Positions 54,649 through 64,000 of a DNA stretch of 64,000 bases are shown here, piece after piece (positions within the stretch are counted from its first letter, which is position 1; every line of letters starts with the position of its first letter). Under the pieces are notes generated by a model. That model did not search any database and had not been told where the DNA came from. It was given only the letters and a program-made list of their open reading frames with translations. The position numbers were made by a program, and so were the translations under genes. The stretch comes from Diphasiastrum complanatum. Lineage: Eukaryota; Streptophyta; Lycopodiopsida; Lycopodiales; Lycopodiaceae. Location: positions 19,706,041-19,770,040 of the forward strand of contig CM055093.1 of the NCBI GenBank assembly GCA_029204225.1, given 5' to 3'.

Positions 54649-56130
54649 CCCTCCTTTAATCTGGATTCGTGAATACCTTGATCTTCAAATTGAGCAATGC
54701 ACAAAATCTATTGTGTGCATTAACACTGAGTGCTTTCGTGAAAATGTCTACAACAATGTCCTGCATTCTGCAGTACGTTAAACTCACCTCTCTGTCAAGA
54801 ACCTTGCCCCTGATGTAGTGATATCTTATCTCAATGTGCTTACTCCTAGAATGAAATCTAGGGTTGGCCGATAAGGCAATAGCACTTTGATTATCACAAA
54901 AAAAAATTTTAGGGCTATACTGATACAGATTAATGTCTGACAGCAAATTTCTCAACCAAAACGCTTCCTTAATAGATTGAGAAGCAGCAATATATTCTGC
55001 TTCAGTAGAAGAAAGTGCGATAGAGGTTTTCTTATGACTATTCCATGAAATAGGACCGCCATTGAAGAAGAATGCAAATCTAGATGTGGACTTATGATAG
55101 TCTACATCTCCTCCCCAGCTTGCATCAGAATAGCCACTGAGCTAATGAAGATTGTCATTGCTGACATCTCCATAGCAACTGCACTGGTCCATGGTAGCTC
55201 GAATATATCTCATGACTCAAATAAGAGCCTTCCAATGGGTAACCAGGATTAGCCATGTATTGGCTGAGTGAGCTGACAACAAAAGAGATATTTGGTCTTG
55301 TACAAACCATTGCATACATGAGAGATCCAAGTATCAATCGATACGGATAATCTCTCATCTGCTCCTCTTTCTGCTTTGTCTGGAGACATTGGTCCTTTGA
55401 CAGATGCAGGCCTGGATCCATTGGTGAGTGAGCTAATTTATAGTTCATTAAATTGTACATGTTAAGAACATTATGAAGATACCTTTGTTGAGTGATGTAA
55501 ATCAATCGATTTGTTCTGTCTCTGTGGATTTGAATTCCAAGACAGAAGTGTGCTTTGTCCAGATTAGTCATGTCGAATTCTGAGAACAATATCTGTTTTG
55601 AATCCTTGACCATACTGGCATTGTTGCTGAAGAGCAACGTATCATCAACATACAAGGTGATGATAATGAAGGATTGCTGCACTGACTTTGAATAAACGTT
55701 GCAATCAGCAGTGCTTGGTTTAAATCCTTGTTCAATGAGGAATGTGTTGATCCTCTGTAACCAAGCTCTGGCAGACTGTTTCAAGCCGTACAGTGCTTCG
55801 TGGAGTTTACAGACATGATTCTTCATGCCTTCCAGAACGTATCCTTCGGGATGGATCATGTAGATATCTTCTTGTATAACTCCATTCAGATAGGCTGTGT
55901 ACATCAAGTTGATGTACTTCGAGGTCGACAGCTGCAGCATAAGACAAGAGCATTCGGATCGACAAATGTTTGATGACTGGACTAAAAGTCTCACTGTAGT
56001 CAACATTCGGGATCTGGGTGAATCCTCGTGCTACCAGTCTAGCCTTCCTTCGATCAATCGCTTCGCTGGTGTTATCCATTTGCAATCAATAATATTACAG
56101 CCAATAGGAGCTTTGACTAATGACCATGTC
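54649..56130 (-). pseudogene. Copia RT and RNase H (element D)
   Basis: Minus: RT reads RLVARGFTQIPNVDYSETFSP, EVHQLDV, HPEGYVLEGMKNHVCK, YGLKQSARAWLQR, the intact active site YVDDTLLFSN, and SPMDPG (55155-56085, two overlapping frames); RNase H follows with SSTEAEY near 54990, FFCDNQSAIALSANPRFHSRS, KHIEIRYHYIR and VDIFTKALS, ending at 54656. Frameshifts near 55150, 55200 and 55950. Confidence 0.85.
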
Positions 56131-57080
56131 TGATTTTTGATAAGAGAGAAATACTCTTTGTCCATAGCTTCTCTCCAGAGATCAGATTCTGATTGGCTAG
56201 GTGCCTCTTTGATTGTCGTCGGTTCCTACATTAAAAGACAAGCAGACTCAGGAGTATACCTTGTGGGCTATGTGCGCACTCGGCTTGATCTTTTGGGAGG
56301 ATTCGACTGATGAACCGCTCCTGGGATATGTTGCTGGGTAGTAGCAACATCTTCGTCTGACTCACTATCTCGAAGTGGGTCGACAATAGACATGTCTGAG
56401 CCAGAAGCTCGGATTGTCGTGTCAATGGCAGGTGATGAAGGTTCTTCTTGAGCAATATCCTTGCCTTTGAGGTCGACGAACTGATCCTCAATAAAGACTG
56501 TATCTTGGCTATACAAGATTTGTTGGGTATCATGATCGTACAGCTTGTAAGTGTTATCAGACGAAGTAGATCTGATCAGGATGGTCTTTAGACTTTGGAA
56601 GTCCAATTTCTTCCTTGTGTCCTTTGGGATGTGCACGTAGGCAATGCACCCAAACACTCTTAGATTATTCAAAGAAGGCTTAGAGCCTGTACACACTTTG
56701 TAGGGTGTCTTGTCTGAGAGAGCCTTGGTCGAACATCTGTTCTGGATGTAAGCTGTAGTGGAGGCAGCTTCAGCCCAGAATCTCTTGGGCAATGATGCAT
56801 GTGCTAGCATACACTTAGCAGATTCGACCAGAGTACGGTTCTTCCTCTCAGCTAAGCCATTAGACTAAGGACTGTAAGGAGTGATGAATTGCTGATCAAT
56901 GCCTTGGCTTTGGCAGTACTCCTTGAACTTGACAGAGATATATTCTCCACCATTATCTGACCTTAGGGCCTTGATTGTCCTTCCAGTCTTCTTTTCTGCA
57001 CGCTCCTTGAAGATTCTGAAGTAGTTGAATGTCCCATCACCTCGAAGTTAATAGGCATACACCGGTAACAGATGCCCCTT
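56131..57080 (-). pseudogene. Copia integrase C-terminal part (element D)
   Basis: Minus: TIKALRSDNGGEYISVKF (56930-57000), then a TAG, GLAERKNRT, CMLAHASLPKRFWAEAAS, YIQNRCSTKALSDKTP and FGCIAYVHIPKDTRKK, followed by a Ser/Asp-rich linker to the RT. The first catalytic Asp and all of GAG_pre-integrase are missing. Upstream the sequence is gypsy-derived. Confidence 0.8.
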
Positions 57081-57296
57081 AGGATCTTCCACAAAATAGA
57101 CTGGTAAGATATTATGGTCCTCCATTGAATTCGGTGACATGCAAAATGATATGACCAATACTTCCGCCTTGCCACTGGTTGTTGAAGAAACTCGCGATTT
57201 ACATGGATCAATCTGACATCCATCCCTTTGGTGAGCTCCTTGTCGGCTTGATTATGCTTGTGACCTTTGAACCTCTGGATCTTGCCATCGAACTTG
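57081..57296 (-). other. Junction between gypsy gag and copia integrase
   Basis: Minus frames read fragments such as ISFCMSPNSMEDHN and YFVEDPKGHLLPVYAY, which I cannot place in either element. This is where a deletion must have removed the gypsy pol and 3' LTR together with the copia GAG_pre-integrase. Confidence 0.35.
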
Positions 57297-57848
57297 CTAC
57301 TCTGCATTTTGCCTTTGTAAGAAGTGCGGATTCTTGATTGGACATCTTGTAATTGGATGACCACCGAAGTAGTATGTATATTCATCCTTCTCAAGAAACT
57401 GAATTGCGCGAGCATAATCTTGCTGATAGCTTGAAGTGCAAGGTTTTTGGTCTTCTACTGCACTTGATATGTCTGACTCTGTTGCACTCCCTGATAATTC
57501 GTAGCCTTCTGCCCTTGTCTGCTCGACTAGCATGAACTCTTCAAACTTTTCTGATTCCCCATCCGATATTTCTGCGTTTGGATAGGAGTGATCTACTCTC
57601 TTCTTCAAGATAAGATTCTCCATAATGACAACATCTTGACAGATTTGTGGCAATGAAGTGTAGGATGCAAACTTCTTCATACCAGATTTGATCTTGTCGA
57701 GTAATCCGATATAGTAGTTTTGCATTATGGTCTCTGGGCTCAGCAGATCAATACCTTTTACCAGATCGAACATTCGTCTGGTGTATTGTTGAATTGTCTC
57801 ATCAGGGAACATCTGAAATGCAACTAATCTCACAAACTCGGTAGTCAT
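57297..57848 (-). pseudogene. Gypsy gag
   Basis: A 183-codon minus frame: FVRLVAFQMFPDETIQQYTR, RMFDLVKGIDLLSPETIMQ, YIGLLDKIKSGMKKFASY, then an acidic region and YYFGGHPITRCPIKN, a knuckle-like end. The layout fits a Ty3/gypsy gag. It lies 3' of a long leader, PBS and LTR of gypsy type on the same strand. Start at 57848. Confidence 0.6.
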
Positions 57849-59764
57849 GGCTGGAATGCAGTATTATCGTGATGTACGTAATTGCTTCAAGGGTTGTACA
57901 ACTGTGGTGTCCCACTTATTTTTTTTTATTTTTTTTAAAACTAAAAAACCAAGGACAATCAAAAGGACAGGAGGGAGATGTGTGAATAAAAGATAATAGA
58001 TGGTTGTTATCTTAGGATACTGATGGAGGAAAAGATAGATGCATGTAATAATATGAAAAAGGATGAAGGTTGAGCTAATGGAGATGGAGATAAAAACACA
58101 GATGGAGATGGTATAAAAAATGAATTTTTTTTTTCAACAAGGCTGGGAATTAACTCTCGCCCCCATCACAGTAGTTGAATCAAGATTTGATGAAACTTCT
58201 CTAAGACCTGCGAGGGTTAGTTTTGAGCCGGCTGTCAAAAATTGAAGATTTTTGCTAAAATCGAGCACTTTTTAGGACGGTTTCTCTAAGATTTCACGAT
58301 CTGAGTGTCTGATCTGAAGAAAAGTCTGATAGTAGCTAAAACACAGTATATTTCAGCTATTACCAATTTGGACTGAGTTTTGAACCGTCAGATTTAGGAA
58401 AATTAAGAGAACATAATCATTTTTAGTGGTTTTCTGAGATTTCTTCAGATCGGAGTGGATCTAACCTTTTTTCTTCCCAATGTAGTTGGATCTAAACTAG
58501 ATCTATCTATTATAAGGTCTTAGAAGGTTCTTGATGGACAGTTTTTGCATAATCTTGAAAAAACTCAGTTTTTGAGCACTTTTCAGCACTTTTTCTTAGA
58601 TCTTTCTAGATCTGTCCATTGGATCTTCACAAGAATTTCACAGAAGCCAGATCGGGGTCATATATAAATAGTAAAATCTCAGAAAAGCTTAATTCCGAGC
58701 AGATATTAGAAAAATCAAGAAAAACATGTATTTTTTGGGTTTTTTCTATTTTTGACAGTTTTCTCTCAGATCCTAGAGAGGTAACATTTTTAGAGATGAT
58801 AGTAGCCTTTTCTGATATAGATTTAGCTAGATCCAGGTGGGTGAAGGTTATTTCCCAGGGGATAGGGAGAAAATACAATTTTTATGGGTTTTTGCACTAT
58901 TTTTGGCGGGTTTCTCCCATATCCTAGAGAGAGAACCTTAGATGAGTTGAGAGTAGCTTTTTTTAATACAAATTTAGCTAAATCCAGGTGGGCGAGGGTT
59001 AATTCTCAGGGGATGGAGATAAAATACAATTTTTATGGGTTTTTTCATTATTTTTGGCGGTTTTCTCTCAAATCCTAGAGAGAGAACCTTTGCCGAGTTG
59101 AGAGTGGCTTCCTCTGATACAGATTTAGCTAAATCCAGGTGGGAAAAGGTTATTCCCAAGGGATGGAGAGAAAATACAGTTTTTATGGGTTTTTTACTAT
59201 TTTTGGCAGTTCTCTCAAATCCTAGAGAGAGAACCTTTGCCGAGTTGAAAGTAGCTTCCTCTGATACAAATTTAGCTAAATCCAGGTGGGCAAAGGTTAT
59301 TTCCCAGGGGATGGAGAGAAAATACAATTTTTATGGGTTTTTTGGCAATGTTTTGCGATTTTTTCAAAAATGGTTGGGAATTAACCTTCGCCGACTTTTA
59401 TGTAGGTTTTGGACAGTGTCCAGAAGGTACTGTCAAAGGGGCGAAGGTTATTTGTGGATCGGTACAAAGTTATTGCCTCTAATATGTTTTTCCCGCCTAT
59501 TTTCCCACCAAAAACAGATTTTTCATGGTTTACTGATTTTTTTGTTTGTTTGTTTTTTCTTTCTTTTTTTCTCTTCAGCAAGGGTTGTTCTAATCTACAG
59601 TTCTAACACTAATCCACACCCCACTAACTCTAATCCACACTAACTACCACTAACAAGCTAAAAAACTCGATTTTTGTGATGAAAACTGAAGGGAAAAAAA
59701 GAGAGAAGAGTGAGAGAAGGAGAAGAAAAGTGATGTCTATGCCGGCTAAGGCAAGTGTTGGCGC
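57849..59764 (-). mobile_element. Gypsy 5' leader
   Basis: About 1.9 kb between PBS and gag, unusually long. It holds the 150-bp tandem array (58715-59345), with weaker related units at 58200-58700, and otherwise low-complexity T-rich sequence. Frames across the array are repeats of one peptide. Confidence 0.6.
58715..59345. repeat. About 150-bp tandem array, four units
   Basis: The word AAATACAATTTTTATGGGTT recurs at 58871, 59022, 59172 (one change) and 59320, giving periods of 151, 150 and 148. Each unit also holds ATCCTAGAGAGAGAACCTT and TTTAGCTAAATCCAGGTGGG in close variants. A more diverged unit precedes at about 58720. Neighbouring units are more alike toward the PBS side. Confidence 0.9.
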
Positions 59765-59782
59765 TCCCCGGCAATGGCGCCA
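59765..59782 (-). promoter_or_regulatory. Gypsy primer binding site
   Basis: On minus this reads TGGCGCCATTGCCGGGGA, one base from a PBS common in plant gypsy elements (TGGCGCCGTTGCCGGGGA). It fixes the orientation as minus and the LTR to the right. Confidence 0.75.
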
Positions 59783-59788
59783 CTATAG

Positions 59789-59891
59789 TGTCGGTTGTAG
59801 TATGGGGTTTGTCATTGGGAGCGCAACCTCGCCTAGGTTGAGAGAGGCTTTGGAGGCCCGAGCACCTTCCCAAAGCTATTCACACCCAACC

Positions 59892-59929
<38 letters not shown>

Positions 59930-60396
59930 AAGTGAAACCAGCAGAGTATTATTAAGAAAATGATGGAAGATACAATACAAAGAAAATGGCTCCCTCTTAT
60001 AGATTTTAGAGGTGAGCCTCCTTCACTCTGATTGGCCACTTCATTGGAACAAGGATTCTAATCCAAGCCCTTCAAATAAACACAACTTAAATCTAATGGT
60101 GCTAAGAAACACAAGGGCACTCACATGATTCATGTGAGTTCTAATTTGGGCCCTTTTAGCTTTGTATTTACAACTTGACTTAGGGCCTCTGATGTCATTT
60201 TAGAGTTTTAAGTCCCTAGTCTCTTATTCTTAGGAATTACAACTTGCTACTTGTGCTCATTGGGTTGGGCTTATATGCGCAGGATGTCAGTGCCCTTGCA
60301 ATTATTACTCTACTTGTATAGTACTGTGGTGGGCCCACTTGGCAAGCCTTGGCCAACAGTAGTTTTTGTGGTGGGACCCACTAGGTGCCCAACACA
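59789..60396 (-). mobile_element. Gypsy 5' LTR
   Basis: It starts TGTCGGTTG six bases past the PBS and ends CCCAACACA, where the copia protease frame of element D resumes at about 60397. About 608 bp. It contains a (GA)n tract. Its partner LTR is missing. Confidence 0.7.
59893..59925. repeat. (GA)n microsatellite in gypsy LTR
   Basis: About 16 AG units lie close to the PBS end of the LTR. Confidence 0.95.
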
Positions 60397-61547
60397 ACTA
60401 CTTTACATTGATCACATTCAAATTCTACTCTGTGTCCTAGATCTGTGATTCTGCTTATAGAGAGCAGATTTGTAGATAACTTAGATACATACATGACTTT
60501 AGAGAGTAGCTTAGATTGATCGTTTGCAAAGCATAGTCTTACAGTGCCTTCACCTTTAATAGCTTGTGTGCTATTGTCGCCAAGGTGAACGAATTTCTGG
60601 GTACTGTAAGGTGTATAGGACTCGAAACAGCCAATCAGGCTAGTCATGTGCTGAGTGGCTCCAGAATCTAGGAACCAAGAACTATCGCCAGATGCTCCTT
60701 GATGGTTGGTCATGAAGGCATCATGATCCACTTCTTGAGTGGGCTATGGAGCTTCTGTAGCTGCATTTGCCACCTGATTCGACTGCCCTTTGTTGTTGTT
60801 CTTCGCTTGAAGTATTCGGCAGTCTTGTATTTTGTGGTTGTTTCGTTTGCAGTATCTATAGAACAGCTTTTTCTTCGTCTATGGATTCGACTGTTCTTTG
60901 TGCTGAGCTGGTTTTTAGTCTGGCTTTAATTGCTTCAAGCCTTTCTTCTTCTTCTGCTTTATCGTGCTCTTCTTGGTGTACAAGACGTGAGAATCAGCTG
61001 AGGAACTTGAGGCTTCATTCCTTCGCATGTCTACCTGCAACAACATAGTGATGACTCTCGAAAGAGTCAATTCTGAATGAGTCGTGATGATCATCACCCA
61101 ACTATCATAAGAACTTGGCAAGCTTGTAAGCAGTTGCATTATTGCGTCTTGATCGTCTATGACAGATCCGACAGCGGCCATTTGTCTTAGCGGGTTCTTG
61201 AACTGATTAATGTGATTATGCAGAGAACCACCATTCGTCATCTTGAGGGAGTAGAATTTCTTCCTGAGATGTAGCTTAGAAGCTATATCTCGCACTTCGT
61301 ATAACATGCTCAAGATGTCCTAGACTTTTTTTGATGTCTGAGCCTCGGATACATGGCCGATCTGTGTATCCATGACGTTGAGGATGATCAACGCGAAAGC
61401 TTTTCCATCCTTCAGCTTCCATCTGGCGATTGACGCGTCGTCCGCTTCGGGTTTCCCTTCTGCACTTGTAACAACGTCGTACAATTCTTTTTCCATTAGT
61501 ATAATTCTCATCTTAAAATTTCCACAGATGGTAATTGGCTCCATCAA
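60397..61547 (-). pseudogene. Copia gag and protease (element D)
   Basis: Minus: gag (61547 leftward) with KMRIILMEKELYDVV, LHLRKKFYSLKM, HNHINQFKNPL and LTSLPSSYDSWVM; a knuckle near 60860 reads YRYCKRNNHKIQDC, with Tyr for the first Cys; the protease is WFLDSGATQHM near 60670, running to FECDQCKVV, where the gypsy LTR cuts in. Stops at about 61320, 60915 and 60750. Confidence 0.85.
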
Positions 61548-61744
61548 GCTTGTCCATGAGAGGACTGGCTTTTCCTTGGAAATCCATGTGGAAGAATTAG
61601 TCTAAGTGATAGAAGAAACTATCAGTGACTTAAGTATGAAAATCTGATACTGACAAATACAAAACAAAAAAATAATTACTTTATCAGCTAGTAGTGTCTT
61701 GTACTGTGGAGGCCAATCAAGCTATGAAGATAGCTCTGATACCG
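61548..61744 (-). mobile_element. Copia leader and PBS (element D)
   Basis: Short leader upstream of gag. The PBS on minus reads CGGTATCAGAGCTA at 61731-61744, the first T of TGG being C. It abuts the LTR start. Confidence 0.75.
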
Positions 61745-62810
61745 TGTTGGGAGAGAGGGGGGAAGAATAAATGACAAACACGAACGAGAAACGAACTCGA
61801 ACAAGAAACGAACAAGAAGCAAACTCGAACTAAAAATGTTCGTGCGTAGTGGAATGAATTATTTGACTCTCTCCCTAAGCATGACTATGCCTATCAGAAT
61901 GAACAGAACTTTAGTGATAGAAATCACAGTCATTCTAGATTATGTAGCCAAACGTTTAATGGATGAAGCACTAGATGAATAATTTGTCGCGAATTGCAAG
62001 ACAAATTATCTGTCACGAATGATTCGCGAAGAGCTAGCATGTGCTCGACTGATAATTAGTCGTGAATGATCCGCGAAAGACAAGACTAAAAGTTAATCGT
62101 CTATTACCAGAAAGAGCAATTAGAAAGATCAGACCAAATGAAGAATAAGCATAGCAATATTAACATAGATCTGAATGCAGAACAAAAAGCTGTACCAGAT
62201 TAAGGATATCATGTATACATGTTAATAATGCGGTAGAACACAATACAATAGCGGACGCAACCGCATGCCCTACGAAGCTTATCATGTCTGTAATGAGGAA
62301 TAAAAATAAACCTCTTCTCTTAGTCTCTTCTTATCTCTTCATCTCGATGCATTATGAATACTCATATGGTATCCAATATATATACATAATATTACAGGTG
62401 TGCAGATGTGAAAGTACAGAGTGGATGATCATGGGTGGCTGCAGTTGTTGTCCAATCTGTTAGCGCAGCTGCATAGGGTGAGTGTGAAAAGGATGCGACG
62501 TCAATTAGTACTGAAGTGAACGTTGGTGATGATGCAAAAGTGCATCACTCTTACGAATGCCCTTAGGATAAGATTTACAGGGTGCCGTAGCTTTTAGGGC
62601 ACTTTTGGCATTCAATAAGGTAGTGTCTTCTTTTCGCCTGTCACCATAACTTGTGTAAGAACACAGTGTCGCAATTCATTTGCCTTTTTCTTCGTATGTG
62701 CGAATTTGCGTGTAAATATGCAGACTGTGTGACCACGTTAGTAAATATGCAGCATGAATGGAGGCAGATTAAAATTGGGATTTAGGAGAATAGAAGGAGT
62801 AAATCCAACA
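61745..62810 (-). mobile_element. Copia 5' LTR (element D), full length
   Basis: It starts TGTTGGGAGAG and ends AAATCCAACA, an inverted terminal repeat TGTTGG/CCAACA. 1,066 bp. Contains TTCGCGAA-type words near 61985-62080 and a TATATATA near 62378. The last 285 bp recur as the truncated 3' LTR at 54365-54648. Right flank is gypsy DNA. Confidence 0.85.
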
Positions 62811-63440
62811 CATTAATGTTTATTGATGGATTACAAAAAATTACCAAGTGGATGTTCGTAGGAACCATCCAAAGCCTGTAGAGGATGATATTCGAGCTGC
62901 AAAGTATTTTGATGACACACCTAAGCCATCTAGGGGTCACCAGCCTAATGAGCCAAAGAAAGGTCTTCAACTTAAGAGGAAGGATAGGGAAGCTGTTAAT
63001 GAAACACATCCCCAATCCAACAATCCTAAGAAAACCAAGAAAAACTTTAAAAACCATCAAGGTGGCAAAAATATAGCCGAAGCTTGTAAGAAGAACCTGT
63101 GCTTCAAGTGAAATGGCGAGGGTCACCTTGCACAAGATTGCGTCAAGAAACCAGCTTCTACCTCAGGTAATCTATCTTGAAGTAATGAGACGGATGTATA
63201 TTTCCTTAGTTCTTTAGTTTTTGGACCTAATGACCTTATTTGCATTAAAGGTAAAGTTAAAGATCGAGTTGCTAATGTCCTTTTTGACACAGGATCCACT
63301 CATAACTTAAGTAATGTTAATTCGGTGCAGACACTAAACCTTCCAACTAGAAAAAGTGAGAAAAAATATTGTGTGACAATGGCATCGGGAATCAATTCCA
63401 CGTTTATGGATTATGTTGTTGATGATGTAGAATTGTTCTG
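62811..63440 (+). pseudogene. Gypsy gag end and protease
   Basis: Plus: a Lys-rich gag end (KKGLQLKRKDREAVNE), a broken knuckle (CFK, stop, NGEGHLAQDC at 63098-63142) and retropepsin VLFDTGSTHNLSN near 63280, with stops at 63109, 63178 and 63438. DTGS/THNL is typical of Ty3/gypsy chromoviruses. The start is cut by element D. Confidence 0.75.
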
Positions 63441-64000
63441 ATTTTAAAGTTTATTTATGTTTTCACAATGATTTCATTTGCTTCAATGATAATAAACTTA
63501 ACATAGATGCCATGAATATATCCAATGAGAACACTATAGAGTTTGAAGCCTATAATGAACTTAGGAAAGAAGTCAATGATGTTTTTATAGACCTTCTTGT
63601 AGGTTTACCACCCGAAAGGACAATTGATCATAAAATTGAGCTTATACCTAGTTCAATTCTGATCGCACAGCATCCTTACGGATGAGTGCATCGGAAGAGG
63701 CTGACGTAAGCAGTTACATTATTACCTGAAGAAGGGGTGGATACAACCTAGTAAGTCTCCTTGGGCATCACTAGTGGTTCTGGTGGCCAAGAAGGATGGG
63801 ACTATAACTTTTTGCATAGATTATAAGAAATTGAACAAGGTAACCGTTAAGAATAGATATCCATTGCCACGGATGGATGACCTAATAGATTATCTTGGTG
63901 GTGCTAAGTACTTTACCAAGATAGATCTAAGGTCGAGATACCATCAGATATACATTAGGGTAGAAGATATACCAAAAACGGGTTTTTGAACTTGCTTTGG
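63441..64000 (+). pseudogene. Gypsy (chromovirus-like) RT start
   Basis: Plus: GLPPERTIDHKIELIPSS near 63600, then after frameshifts near 63680 and 63740, [55 protein letters not shown] and EDIPKTGF, with a TGA at 63987. This block order is the N-terminal half of Ty3/gypsy RT. The window ends before the catalytic YxDD. Confidence 0.85.

Noticed and set aside
58619-59643. Overlapping frames of 64-202 codons that could pass for a repeat protein gene
   Set aside because: They arise from the 150-bp tandem array in a gypsy leader, exist on both strands, and carry no known domain.

Overview
The window is plant nuclear DNA from a large, repeat-dominated genome. It is AT-rich and built almost entirely of transposable elements: Ty1/copia pieces with initiator-Met-tRNA type primer binding sites (TGGTATCAGAGC and variants), Ty3/gypsy pieces, one CACTA (En/Spm) DNA transposon with an intron-containing tnp2 gene, and long (GA)n/(TA)n microsatellites. 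No rRNA, tRNA or CRISPR locus and no clearly intact host gene was seen. I cannot name the species; the families are found across land plants.

Layout. 1-9,000: mostly minus-strand copia. An LTR (129-1147) of an element running off the left edge sits inside the RNase H of an older copia (1148-4700), whose RT is split by an unidentified 844-bp insert. Then come a copia 3' LTR (4910-5372), about 2.4 kb of unassigned sequence, and another copia LTR plus RNase H tail (7783-9001). 9,700-18,810: a decayed CACTA-type element. Clusters of an inverted GTGGATA/TATCCAC motif lie at both ends (9721-10080 and 18714-18809). Between them are a Transpos_assoc exon (11,002), a SET-domain reading frame (12,166-13,190) with a degenerate second copy of its C-terminus (13,404-13,493), and a seven-exon tnp2 transposase ending in a DUF4216-like region (13,514-17,446). 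An old copia remnant lies near the right end. This SET-inside-CACTA arrangement is the most unusual object in the window.

18,810-21,895: a 3.1-kb gag-only element with about 337-bp direct terminal repeats, resembling the non-autonomous TR-GAG class. 21,896-25,658: a copia element with a 1.59-kb internal inversion; gag-protease-integrase start runs on plus while integrase end-RT-RNase H and the gag start run on minus. 25,659-34,472: a gypsy LTR fragment, a copia gag/protease fragment, then a plus-strand gypsy (gag, protease, RT, 1,275-bp LTR) split by a decayed copia (28,688-32,694). 34,473-41,420: one copia family in several arrangements, including a 782-codon open gag-protease-integrase frame (37,857-40,205) that has a non-standard protease motif, lacks the third integrase catalytic residue and has lost its RT.

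41,430-54,364: a mosaic of truncated copia pieces, three copies of one LTR family in both orientations, and a 1,187-bp RNase H plus LTR segment nearly identical to 35,726-36,912. 54,365-62,810: one minus-strand copia, from a truncated 3' LTR to a full 5' LTR, whose middle is replaced by a minus-strand gypsy (gag, leader with a 150-bp tandem array, PBS, 608-bp LTR). 62,811-64,000: a plus-strand chromovirus-like gypsy (gag knuckle, protease, RT) running off the right edge.

Nearly all protein-coding frames are broken, so the window is best read as a record of nested insertions, internal deletions and inversions. All coordinates and homologies are from reading by eye; no search was run.
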